Source of the DNA: Candidatus Kapaibacterium sp.
GTDB taxonomy: Bacteria; Bacteroidota; Ignavibacteria; Kapaibacteriales; UBA2268
DNA length: 14,490 bases
Direction: 5' to 3'
Assembly (NCBI GenBank): GCA_028691175.1
Contig: JAQUZU010000008.1
Coordinates: 15,446-29,935 of the forward strand
The translations under genes were made by a program, and so were the position numbers. Every line of letters starts with the position of its first letter. Position 1 is the first letter of the stretch. The notes beneath the pieces are model-generated. The model saw only the letters and a list, made by a program, of their open reading frames with translations. It did not search any database and had not been told where the DNA came from. Shown here one piece after another: positions 7,202-13,750 of the stretch.

Positions 7202-8878
7202 CTATTTTTTCTTTTTCTTTTTGTCTTTAGTCGGGGTATTCCACTGAAGTTTGTAGTAATCCGGGCGCTCTTCGACTACTCTCTTGTAATAATCGTTGCC
7301 GTAATATGCACTCTTCGGGTGGCGTCCGCCCTCTACATTTACATCATTGATATAATAATCGTTATATTTTACTACCAGGTATTCCCAGAGTTTTTTCCAG
7401 CGGGCAACTGTTTGCTCGGATTGTCCGACCGAATAGTCTGTCAGATATTCAAGCGCAGCGTCGCGATCGGTTGCGAGCAGTGCAGCTGCAGCATTTTCGA
7501 CTGCTTTCTGCGAATTGAAATATTTATTTTCAATTTCGCTCTGAACTTTCAGAATATCGTCTTTCATAATCGAATATCTGCTGTATGCCATATTTGCCAC
7601 GAGATTGAAAACCCAGAAACCGCTGTCGAACGAAAACTCGCTGATAGAGGCAGTCGTAAATGTTTCCGGTACGCGCTTGATATTTACGTAAAGCGGATTA
7701 TAAACAGTAAAGAAACTGTCGTCCGGACCATACCAGAAGACTCCGCCAACCTCGCGCGGCAAGTAGCCGCGGGCTTGAGTACAGAATGCAAATGCAGTCT
7801 GCTGAGTTGCAACCGGACGCTCCCATTCATATTTGTTAACTGTATCGCCCGGAACCTGCCAGCCGAGCGGTTTCCAGCGGTACGGCGAACCGTAAGGTCC
7901 GGAACCTACGCCGGTTGTCATATCGAATTCTGTACCTTCGAAGTGGTCGCGCATTACTGCCATCACGTCATGAACATTCATTTTTTTGTCCGGCTTGATA
8001 AATAACGGATAAGGCTCTGCACCTTTGACAGCACGCCAGTAGTCCGGCGAAAGTTTCAGCGACGGAGCGGCACGGTTAAACATCGCCCATACGCGGCTTT
8101 CGCAAGCGAACAGCCCGCTGACATCAGAATCGGTAACCGGATTATATGCGTCGGCAAATTTAAATTCGCCGTCTTTTGCAGGATTATAATATTTATGAGC
8201 AATCGCAACGTCAATAACGTCCGGTGCATATATACAGTTTTCAGGATCGTTTTTGATAATTTCTCTGATACGCGATTGATTTGCGTGAGCAGATACATAG
8301 CCGTCCGGGATTCTGCGGGCAACCCATACGGCGCCTTTGTTCCCGGGACCTTTGCCGATTAAATCCATCACCCAGGCTTCTTCTGCATCAGCAATAGAGA
8401 ACGACTCGCCGGTCGAATAATATCCGTATTCCGCTACGAGGTCGGTCATCACTTTGATTGCCTCGCGAGCCGTCTTTGAGCGCTCGAGCGCAATATAAAT
8501 CAAACTGCCATAGTCGATAATTCCGGTTGTATCCTGCAGTTCTTCGCGTCCGGTAAAAGTTGTTTCGCCGATCGCCACCTGATATTCGTTCATATTGCCG
8601 ACTACCTGGTAAGTATGCGGTACTTGCTTGATTTTTCCGAGGAATTTTCCGCTATCCCACTCATATACGTCGCGCATGGCTCCGGCGGGATAATCCTTTG
8701 CAGGTGTAAAACGCAGCGGTTCCATAAATCCGCCGGCATCTGCGTTATAAGTTACCATGACGGAACCGTCTGCGGAAGCGCCTTTCGTAACAATAAAGTT
8801 GGTGCAGGCATCGAGTTGCGTCTGAAATAAAGTCGAAACCGACAATACCAGCGCGGGTAATAATTTGCGTATTTTCAT
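7202..8878 (-). CDS. Secreted C69-family dipeptidase
   Basis: The 558-residue protein is an N-terminal-nucleophile hydrolase of peptidase family C69, which cleaves dipeptides. A Sec-type signal peptide (about 1-24) leads directly to Cys25 in the motif ACTNFIV, followed by the family ASADGS segment; Cys25 is the predicted catalytic nucleophile and N terminus of the mature enzyme. Further family motifs are VGNMNEYQVAIGETTF, YGSLIYIALERSKTAREA and SAHANQSRI. LDAC could be mistaken for a lipobox, but Asp at the -2 position and the known role of this Cys argue against lipidation. The C terminus ends in a run of lysines (KDKKKKKK) beyond the conserved domain. AAAGGA sits 4 bases before the ATG. The gene stands alone between two hairpins, with a candidate promoter of its own. 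Likely role is breakdown of dipeptides in the periplasm or outside the cell. Confidence 0.88.
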   Translation of the reverse strand: MKIRKLLPALVLSVSTLFQTQLDACTNFIVTKGASADGSVMVTYNADAGGFMEPLRFTPAKDYPAGAMRDVYEWDSGKFLGKIKQVPHTYQVVGNMNEYQVAIGETTFTGREELQDTTGIIDYGSLIYIALERSKTAREAIKVMTDLVAEYGYYSTGESFSIADAEEAWVMDLIGKGPGNKGAVWVARRIPDGYVSAHANQSRIREIIKNDPENCIYAPDVIDVAIAHKYYNPAKDGEFKFADAYNPVTDSDVSGLFACESRVWAMFNRAAPSLKLSPDYWRAVKGAEPYPLFIKPDKKMNVHDVMAVMRDHFEGTEFDMTTGVGSGPYGSPYRWKPLGWQVPGDTVNKYEWERPVATQQTAFAFCTQARGYLPREVGGVFWYGPDDSFFTVYNPLYVNIKRVPETFTTASISEFSFDSGFWVFNLVANMAYSRYSIMKDDILKVQSEIENKYFNSQKAVENAAAALLATDRDAALEYLTDYSVGQSEQTVARWKKLWEYLVVKYNDYYINDVNVEGGRHPKSAYYGNDYYKRVVEERPDYYKLQWNTPTKDKKKKKK

Positions 8879-8908
8879 TGTTCCTTTCCGAAATAATTTT
8901 TGCTTAAT

Positions 8909-8938
8909 ATTTTACAAAATAGTTGTGCAAGTTAGCAA
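8909..8938 (-). promoter_or_regulatory. Candidate promoter of the C69 dipeptidase gene
   Basis: On the minus strand a TTGCTA box (8938-8933) is followed after 18 bases by TAAAAT (8914-8909), close to a sigma-70 promoter. Transcription would begin near 8902, leaving a leader of about 23 bases that holds the AAAGGA ribosome binding site. The position between the rpmA terminator and the dipeptidase start fits. Matches are partial and Bacteroidota promoters often differ from this consensus, so this is tentative. Confidence 0.35.
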
Positions 8939-8974
8939 ATTTTCCGCACATAGCCAAAGCATTTCGCCGTGAAC

Positions 8975-9014
8975 AACAAAATAATCCCTGCCCGCATATA
9001 TCTGCAAGCAGGGA
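8975..9014 (-). terminator. Rho-independent terminator after rpmA
   Basis: A 7-base stem TCCCTGC/GCAGGGA (9014-9008 paired with 8991-8985 in minus-strand sense) can extend inward through TGC/GCA across a bulge. It is followed on the minus strand by TTATTTTGTTG. It lies about 25 bases beyond the rpmA stop codon and would close the rplU-rpmA transcript before the dipeptidase gene. Confidence 0.65.
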
Positions 9015-9038
9015 GCAAGTAGTAATGTGATTTTATGA

Positions 9039-9296
9039 TTAGTTGATTGGAAGAACAGAGACAATACGTCTGTCGTTTCTTCCGCGAGAAAATTTCACCG
9101 ATCCTTCGATAAGTGCAAAGATTGTATAATCAGTGCCCAAACCAACGCCTTCGCCCGGGTGGAATTTAGTTCCGCATTGACGAACAAGGATATTTCCGGC
9201 TTTTACAACTTCGCCGCCGAATCTTTTAACGCCTCTTCTTTGACCATTGGAGTCGCGACCGTTACGGGACGACCCACCACCTTTTTTATGAGCCAT
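9039..9296 (-). CDS. rpmA: 50S ribosomal protein L27
   Basis: This 85-residue basic protein matches L27 over its whole length: MAHKKGGGSSRNGRDS at the N terminus, QRRGVKRFGGE, ILVRQCGTKFHPG and VGLGTDYTIFAL. L27 sits on the large subunit near the peptidyl-transferase centre, with its flexible N-terminal tail reaching toward the tRNA ends. The start gives the mature type N terminus directly, with no cleavable extension of the kind seen in many Firmicutes. AAGGA lies 7 bases before the ATG. It follows rplU after 34 bases, the usual bacterial order, and is closed by a hairpin terminator. Confidence 0.98.
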   Translation of the reverse strand: MAHKKGGGSSRNGRDSNGQRRGVKRFGGEVVKAGNILVRQCGTKFHPGEGVGLGTDYTIFALIEGSVKFSRGRNDRRIVSVLPIN

Positions 9297-9330
9297 TGTA
9301 AGTTCCTTTTATTTTTAATTAGTATAATTC

Positions 9331-9642
9331 TTATAAGTTGATACCGGTAATTTCAATCTTCGAATAGTCTTGCTTGTGACCATTCAATTTTCTAAAGCCT
9401 TTGCGGCGAATTTTCTTGAAGACGATTACTTTATCAAATCTACCGTGAGCCAATACTTTTGCTGAAACGGTGCCCGAAATATAAGGCTTACCGATATTCA
9501 AATCATCGCCGTTGGCTGAACCGAGCAATAATTTGTCAAATGTTACAGTTTCGCCGATGTTCTTATCCAAGAAAGGCACTCTGATAATATCATTCTGATG
9601 TACCTCTACCTGGGTTCCGGCTATTTCTACTAATGCATACAT
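9331..9642 (-). CDS. rplU: 50S ribosomal protein L21
   Basis: This 103-residue protein matches L21 end to end: MYALVEIAGTQ at the N terminus, then the KPYISGTVSAKVLAHGR strand and the signature KKIRRKGFRKLNGHKQDYSKIEI near the C terminus, which binds 23S rRNA. It forms the standard pair with rpmA. No Shine-Dalgarno sequence is seen before the ATG, unlike rpmA. The A+T-rich upstream stretch of about 300 bases contains a small hairpin 62-81 bases before the start that could take part in control of this operon. Confidence 0.97.
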   Translation of the reverse strand: MYALVEIAGTQVEVHQNDIIRVPFLDKNIGETVTFDKLLLGSANGDDLNIGKPYISGTVSAKVLAHGRFDKVIVFKKIRRKGFRKLNGHKQDYSKIEITGINL

Positions 9643-9703
9643 AATTGTTTTTACCGTATATATTATTTGTTATTACAATTTATCGTTATCAAATACTCTT
9701 CAA

Positions 9704-9723
9704 GCGCAACATAAACGTTGCAC
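9704..9723 (-). promoter_or_regulatory. Hairpin in the rplU-rpmA upstream region
   Basis: On the minus strand GTGCAAC, a six-base loop GTTTAT, and GTTGCGC form a 7-base-pair stem with one U-G wobble. It lies 62-81 bases before the rplU start. If the transcript begins upstream it would be in the leader, where ribosomal-protein operons are often controlled. No match to a known L21 leader structure was made, and no promoter could be placed with confidence. The remainder of the 299-base gap between 9643 and 9941 shows nothing else except the terminator at 9848-9872. Confidence 0.3.
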
Positions 9724-9847
9724 AATAAGAGAATGCAAATTAACACTTTTTCTCGAAATCACCAAACAATTATTTCGCAAAAGTCGAAATATTTCAATTA
9801 TTTGCGAAAATTTGAGCCAAAAAGTCCCGCTTTTGCTCGATTTTTTA

Positions 9848-9872
9848 AAGGGCGACCCGGCGGATCGCCCCT
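9848..9872 (-). terminator. Hairpin after the deoxyhypusine-synthase-like gene
   Basis: On the minus strand AGGGGCGA pairs with TCGCCCTT (8 pairs including one G-U) around a 9-base G+C-rich loop, followed by TTAAAAAATCG. It is about 70 bases downstream of the stop codon. The T run after the stem is short, so efficiency is doubtful, but it is the only strong hairpin in the gap. Confidence 0.5.
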
Positions 9873-9941
9873 AATTTGTTCATATTAATTTTCCGGTTAA
9901 TTTCGCTTCGGCAAAATCTAATCGTCATTAAAAATCACATT

Positions 9942-11009
9942 CTACTCGTTATCGAGCATATCGTTGAAGCGTCTGTCTTCGCGTTTGCTACGGTCGGCTT
10001 TGTGATAAGCGTATGATGCAATAATCGGGAAAATAACGGTTACTTCGCCGTAAACCATCTGCTCGTAGGTAAGTTTTACCTTGCCCCAAGTGTGGGCTTC
10101 TTTCAGAGTAGAGCCGGAGAGAGCACCGTCGCGCTCGTCTGCAACCGTAATCTGAATTGCATATTTGTGCATTTTAACGTCTTCGGTCAGCATTTCTGCA
10201 GCAACTACGATATCTTGCGTAAAGTTTTTCGGAACACCACCGGAAAGCATAAAGATACCGGTTTCGTCGCTTTGGAGTTTGATTTTCGTAAGTTCTAGGA
10301 AGTCTTTTGCTGAATCGATAGAAACGACCGGCTTGCCTGCATTTTTAAACTGATGACTTACAAAGCCGAAGCCTGCAGAACAGTCGGAAAATGCCGGAAC
10401 AAAAATAGGAATTCCCATTTCGTATGCTGTGCGGACGATTGAGTCTTCGCCTTTTTCGTTTAGAACGAGCCATTTGCCCATTTCTTCGATAAACTCGCGA
10501 GAGCTGTACGGACGCGGTTCGAGCGAATTGCAGAGTTCTTCGATAGTTTCATCGCAGACGCGAAGTTCTTCTTCGTCGATGTATGTATCATAGATTCTGT
10601 CGATCATCAATTCCTGAAGTTCGTGGTTATCTACAAACGGACTGCCCTGATAGTGACGGAAACCGAGACCTTCGAAGAAATCCTGATCGACGATGTTTGC
10701 ACCGTTCGAGACAATACAGTCAATCATTCTGTTTTTCATCAGGTCTACGATAATTTTCCTCATTCCGGCGCTTACAAGCGAGCCTGCGATAGTCAGAATA
10801 TTAGTGCAACCTTTTTCCTCAATCATCATGCGATAGATATCGGCGGCACGATAAAGTGTTCTTGCTGAAAACGCGGTCTTGCCCATTGCTTCGACCATAT
10901 CAACAGTGTTGAATTTAGTTATGTCGATATGCTCGACCATCTGATTTTTGTCAAGATACTGTTCTTTAGTTGCCAATTTATTTTCTCCGATTAAAAATTT
11001 GAAAAACAT
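9942..11009 (-). CDS. Deoxyhypusine-synthase-like protein (bacterial type)
   Basis: This 355-residue cytoplasmic protein belongs to the deoxyhypusine synthase (DHS) family, NAD-dependent enzymes that transfer an aminobutyl group from spermidine. Family marks are TIAGSLVSAGMRK (73-85), SNGANIVDQD (101-110), PAFSDCSAGFG (205-215), SGGVPKNF (256-263) and the active-site segment EAHTWGKV with Lys310, matching human Lys329, which carries the aminobutyl intermediate. Aligned by eye with human DHS, Glu323 and Trp327 are kept (Glu304, Trp308), but Asp243, His288 and Asp316, which hold spermidine, become Phe214, Asn262 and Leu297. Bacteria have no hypusinated eIF5A, so the acceptor is unknown; a polyamine reaction such as homospermidine synthesis is one option. 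The given ATG has only AGG nine bases upstream. An alternative TTG at 10976 (product MATKEQY...) has GGAG at 8 bases and may be the true start. Confidence 0.85.
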   Translation of the reverse strand: MFFKFLIGENKLATKEQYLDKNQMVEHIDITKFNTVDMVEAMGKTAFSARTLYRAADIYRMMIEEKGCTNILTIAGSLVSAGMRKIIVDLMKNRMIDCIVSNGANIVDQDFFEGLGFRHYQGSPFVDNHELQELMIDRIYDTYIDEEELRVCDETIEELCNSLEPRPYSSREFIEEMGKWLVLNEKGEDSIVRTAYEMGIPIFVPAFSDCSAGFGFVSHQFKNAGKPVVSIDSAKDFLELTKIKLQSDETGIFMLSGGVPKNFTQDIVVAAEMLTEDVKMHKYAIQITVADERDGALSGSTLKEAHTWGKVKLTYEQMVYGEVTVIFPIIASYAYHKADRSKREDRRFNDMLDNE

Positions 11010-11123
11010 TAAAATTTACCTGAAACGGTTTATAAAAGACGTAACATTATTTTTTCTATTGTAATAATTGCAAAAATAATTCCGCATATTCCGCCCACGC
11101 AATATTTCTGCATATTCAACGTC

Positions 11124-11148
11124 TATAATAAAATATGTTTTGAAAGGA
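11124..11148 (+). promoter_or_regulatory. Candidate -10 box and ribosome binding site of the GNAT operon
   Basis: A perfect TATAAT occurs at 11124-11129, 25 bases before the ATG at 11155, with AAAGGA at 11143-11148 six bases before that ATG. Transcription from about 11136 would give a short leader containing the binding site. No good -35 box is seen at 16-18 bases upstream (AATATT). The 145-base divergent gap also holds the unlocated promoter of the deoxyhypusine-synthase-like gene. Confidence 0.4.
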
Positions 11149-11154
11149 TAATTT

Positions 11155-11745
11155 ATGATAAACGATAAATATTGCGAACTCAGTACCGAACGCCTCACGC
11201 TCGGCAGATTTACCGCGGACGACATCGCGGATGTTTATTCAATGGTAAAAGAAGAATCTTTGCTGAAAAACTGCATGATGCCATATCCATATACAAAGCG
11301 AACCGCAAGCAAATGGATAACCAAGCAGCCGGCGGATATCGAGAAAAACCGCGAATACGTTTGGGCGGTTCGCCGAAGCGAAGACCGCAAACTCATCGGC
11401 GCAATCGGCTTGATAATTAATGCGGGCGATAATTCCGCCGAAATCGGATTTTGGCTCGGCAAAGAATTCCGTAACCAAAAATTCGGGCGTGAAATGGTAA
11501 AGGAAATCGCAAAATTCGCGTTTGAAACCCTCGAACTGAACAAAATATGGGCGAAAGTATTTACCGATAATTATTCGTCGTCGTATATCCTGGACCTCAA
11601 CGGATTCCAGCCCGAAGGAAAACTGCGCAAACACGTTTTCCAGCCGTACCTCAATAAATATCGCGACATCATTTTGTACGGATTTATTAACGACGACTAC
11701 CGAAAAAGAAATCCGAAGCAAGCCGAATGCGACTCAAAGAATTAA
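11155..11745 (+). CDS. GNAT-family N-acetyltransferase (RimJ/RimL type)
   Basis: The 196-residue protein begins LSTERLTLGRFTADD, the usual opening of the RimJ/RimL-like acetyltransferases, which move an acetyl group from acetyl-CoA to protein N termini, amines or small molecules. It continues with a VWAVRRSEDRKLIGAIGL strand pair, AEIGFWLGKEFRNQKFGREM (95-114, the acetyl-CoA pyrophosphate loop) and the C-terminal NYSSSYILDLNGFQPEG segment. The loop reads RNQKFG where the consensus is R/Q-x-x-G-x-G/A, so the first Gly is Lys; cofactor binding may still be possible. The start is supported by AAAGGA six bases upstream. The last 19 bases overlap the permease gene in another frame, so the two are co-transcribed and probably coupled. 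Substrate is unknown. Confidence 0.85.
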   Translation: MINDKYCELSTERLTLGRFTADDIADVYSMVKEESLLKNCMMPYPYTKRTASKWITKQPADIEKNREYVWAVRRSEDRKLIGAIGLIINAGDNSAEIGFWLGKEFRNQKFGREMVKEIAKFAFETLELNKIWAKVFTDNYSSSYILDLNGFQPEGKLRKHVFQPYLNKYRDIILYGFINDDYRKRNPKQAECDSKN

Positions 11746-12938
11746 TCTACGTCTCAAATCTGCTCGCATCCGAAATCAAACACGGGCGATTTTACCGCAT
11801 CATCAAAATGTCGGCCGTCGTCGGCGTGGCAATCGGAACGATGGCTCTGCTGATTTCAATGGCGATTTTGCAGGGATTCGAAGACAAAATGCGCGAAAAC
11901 GCAACTAAATTCACCTCGCAAATCAAAGTCGAAACATATAAAATCAACCGAATTGACGACTACCCGATTATCTGCGAAATTATAAAAGAAAAATTTCCGC
12001 ATATAACCGCAATCGCTCCGTATCTGCAAAAGGAAGTATTGATCAGCTCAAAGGCGGACATCGACGGCATTATGATGAAATGCATAAATCCGGACATGGA
12101 AATCACCGGAATAAGCGATAAAATCATAAGCGGACACGCCCCTAAGCGTAATACAAATCAAGTAGTTATCGGCGAACGCCTCGCGAACAAACTTCGCCTC
12201 AATGTCGGCGGAAAAGTAAATGTCTATATGGCGATGAACACCGAAGAGAATTTTCCGGAAGTCGAGAAATTCGAGATAGCCGGAATTTATCGTTCCGGAA
12301 TGGCGAAATATGACGACATCGTCGTCTATGCCGACCTCGAATACATGCAGAAAATCGTGCGGTTTTCGCCGGATCAATGCACCGGATTAGACATCATGGT
12401 CGACAGCCTCGCACACATCGAATCGACCTCGAAAGCACTCGAAAAATTCCTCGATTTTCCGTATATGTGTGCAAACGTATTCGAACTTCACTCTTCAATG
12501 TTCGCCTGGATTGACCTGCAAAAAGAGCCGATTCCATTGGTTTTGGCGCTTATCACGATTGTTGCGGCGATGAACATCATCACGATTTTACTCGTCCTGA
12601 TTGTCGAAAAAGTGCATTCTATCGGTATTTTGCGGGCAATCGGAATGCGAAACCGCGACATTTTGCTTGCAATCGTATCGCGCGGACTGGCAATCGGCAC
12701 GACCGGCACAATCTGCGGAATTTCGATTTCACTGCTGTTTTGCTATTTGCAGCGAGATTTCGAGATTATCAAACTCAACGGCGAAATATATTTTCTCGAC
12801 GCTTTGCCGATAAGCATTGTTCCGGAAAATTTCGTGCTCGTTACTGTATTTTCACTCGCAGTGGTCGCCTTGGCAACAATTCTTCCTGCGCTGATTGCCA
12901 CAAAAGTTACTACAATTAAAGCTCTAAATTTCAACTAA
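11727..12938 (+). CDS. LolC/LolE-like ABC transporter permease
   Basis: The 403-residue inner-membrane protein has the four-helix layout of LolC/LolE and FtsX permeases. There is one helix near the N terminus (about 27-50, VGVAIGTMALLISMAILQGF), a large periplasmic domain (about 51-265, MacB-type), and three C-terminal helices (about 271-293, 312-340 and 368-392). The coupling segment VEKVHSIGILRAIGMRNRDI (293-312) is the signature that contacts the ATPase in this family. LolC/E with LolD extracts lipoproteins from the inner membrane for transfer to LolA. No LolD-type ATPase gene is next to it, so the partner must be encoded elsewhere. LolC cannot be told from LolE here, and other exporters of the family cannot be excluded. 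The start lies 19 bases inside the acetyltransferase gene; the glycosyltransferase gene follows after 4 bases. Confidence 0.87.
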   Translation: MRLKELIYVSNLLASEIKHGRFYRIIKMSAVVGVAIGTMALLISMAILQGFEDKMRENATKFTSQIKVETYKINRIDDYPIICEIIKEKFPHITAIAPYLQKEVLISSKADIDGIMMKCINPDMEITGISDKIISGHAPKRNTNQVVIGERLANKLRLNVGGKVNVYMAMNTEENFPEVEKFEIAGIYRSGMAKYDDIVVYADLEYMQKIVRFSPDQCTGLDIMVDSLAHIESTSKALEKFLDFPYMCANVFELHSSMFAWIDLQKEPIPLVLALITIVAAMNIITILLVLIVEKVHSIGILRAIGMRNRDILLAIVSRGLAIGTTGTICGISISLLFCYLQRDFEIIKLNGEIYFLDALPISIVPENFVLVTVFSLAVVALATILPALIATKVTTIKALNFN

Positions 12939-12942
12939 TATC

Positions 12943-13695
12943 ATGAAAAATAATCAGATCGATATTTCGCTCGTAATTCCTGCATATAAAGAAGAGAAAA
13001 TCATCGAGCAGATTCTCGCACACTACGACCGCGAAATTTTGCGCGAATTTAACGCGGAAATAATTCTTTCGGACGGTGGCAGCGACGACCGCACGGTAGA
13101 ACTCGCCCGCCCGTTCGCGGATAAAATTGCAATTCACACCGAAAAACGCCGCCAGACAATCGCCGAAGGACGCAATGCCGGAGCTGCTCTCGCCGACGGA
13201 AAAGCGATAATTTTCATTAATGCGGACACGTATCCGCAGGACGTCCGCGCTTTGCTCGCTTACGTCTCAAAGTGGATCGGCGGCGAACTGCCAAGTTCGA
13301 AATTTGCCGCACTCGCTACACGCGTTTACGTCTCGCCGAGCGACAAAAAATTCAGCGACATCATCTTTTATAACTGTTTTAACTCGTATGTCCGTTTCTT
13401 GAACGTAATCGGAATGGGAATGTGCCGCGGCGAATGTCAGATTGTCCGGCGAGAAATATTCGAGAAAATCGGCGGTTATAATCCCGACTATGCCGCGGGC
13501 GAGGACTTCGATTTGTTTCGCCGCATTGCAAAAATTGCCCGCACAAAATATGTATCGAATATCACGGTTATCGAGTCGCCGCGCCGCTTCCGCGAGCAGG
13601 GCTACCTCCGTGTTTTATGGCAATGGTTCAGGAATGCACTCGGCGTAATGATAAAAAAAGAAGCTGCCGACAAAGAATGGACAGCCATCCGCTAA
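12943..13695 (+). CDS. Family 2 glycosyltransferase
   Basis: The 250-residue protein has the GT-A fold of family GT2, which transfers a sugar from a nucleotide-sugar to an acceptor such as a lipid carrier, polysaccharide or protein. Visible motifs are ISLVIPAYKEE (8-18) for nucleotide binding, LSDGGSDDRT (42-51), EGRNAGAALA (75-84), the metal-binding NAD (93-95, in the DXD position) and GGYNPDYAAGEDFDLFRRI (177-195), whose GED supplies the likely catalytic base. No transmembrane anchor is obvious; the C-terminal YLRVLWQWFRNALGVM stretch may lie on the membrane. It is the last gene of the GNAT-permease-GT2 operon, 4 bases after the permease stop codon, without a clear ribosome binding site, so coupling to the upstream gene is likely. 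Sugar and acceptor are not predictable. Confidence 0.9.
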   Translation: MKNNQIDISLVIPAYKEEKIIEQILAHYDREILREFNAEIILSDGGSDDRTVELARPFADKIAIHTEKRRQTIAEGRNAGAALADGKAIIFINADTYPQDVRALLAYVSKWIGGELPSSKFAALATRVYVSPSDKKFSDIIFYNCFNSYVRFLNVIGMGMCRGECQIVRREIFEKIGGYNPDYAAGEDFDLFRRIAKIARTKYVSNITVIESPRRFREQGYLRVLWQWFRNALGVMIKKEAADKEWTAIR

Positions 13696-13702
13696 AAAAT
13701 AA

Positions 13703-13737
13703 TGCCCCATGACCACAGCCACGGGGCAATTTTTTTT
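13703..13737. terminator. Terminator between the glycosyltransferase and M3-like peptidase genes
   Basis: TGCCCC (13703-13708) pairs with GGGGCA (13723-13728); after one A-C mismatch two further pairs are possible. A run of T follows at 13730-13737. On the other side AAAAAATAA precedes the stem, so it may also stop the convergent minus-strand transcript. It lies 7 bases after the glycosyltransferase stop codon. Confidence 0.8.
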
Positions 13738-13750
13738 AAATCAGTTTTTG

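Noticed and set aside
7178..8005. 275-codon open frame on the plus strand opposite the C69 dipeptidase gene
   Set aside because: No domain, odd Cys/Phe/Ile-rich composition, and the opposite strand encodes a clear C69 enzyme.
8806..8817. LDAC in the C69 dipeptidase as a lipobox
   Set aside because: Asp at the -2 position is unusual for lipoprotein signals, and this Cys is the expected catalytic nucleophile of the family.
11016..11225. Short minus-strand frame spanning the divergent gap
   Set aside because: It covers the promoter region and the start of the GNAT gene, with no ribosome binding site and no homology signal.
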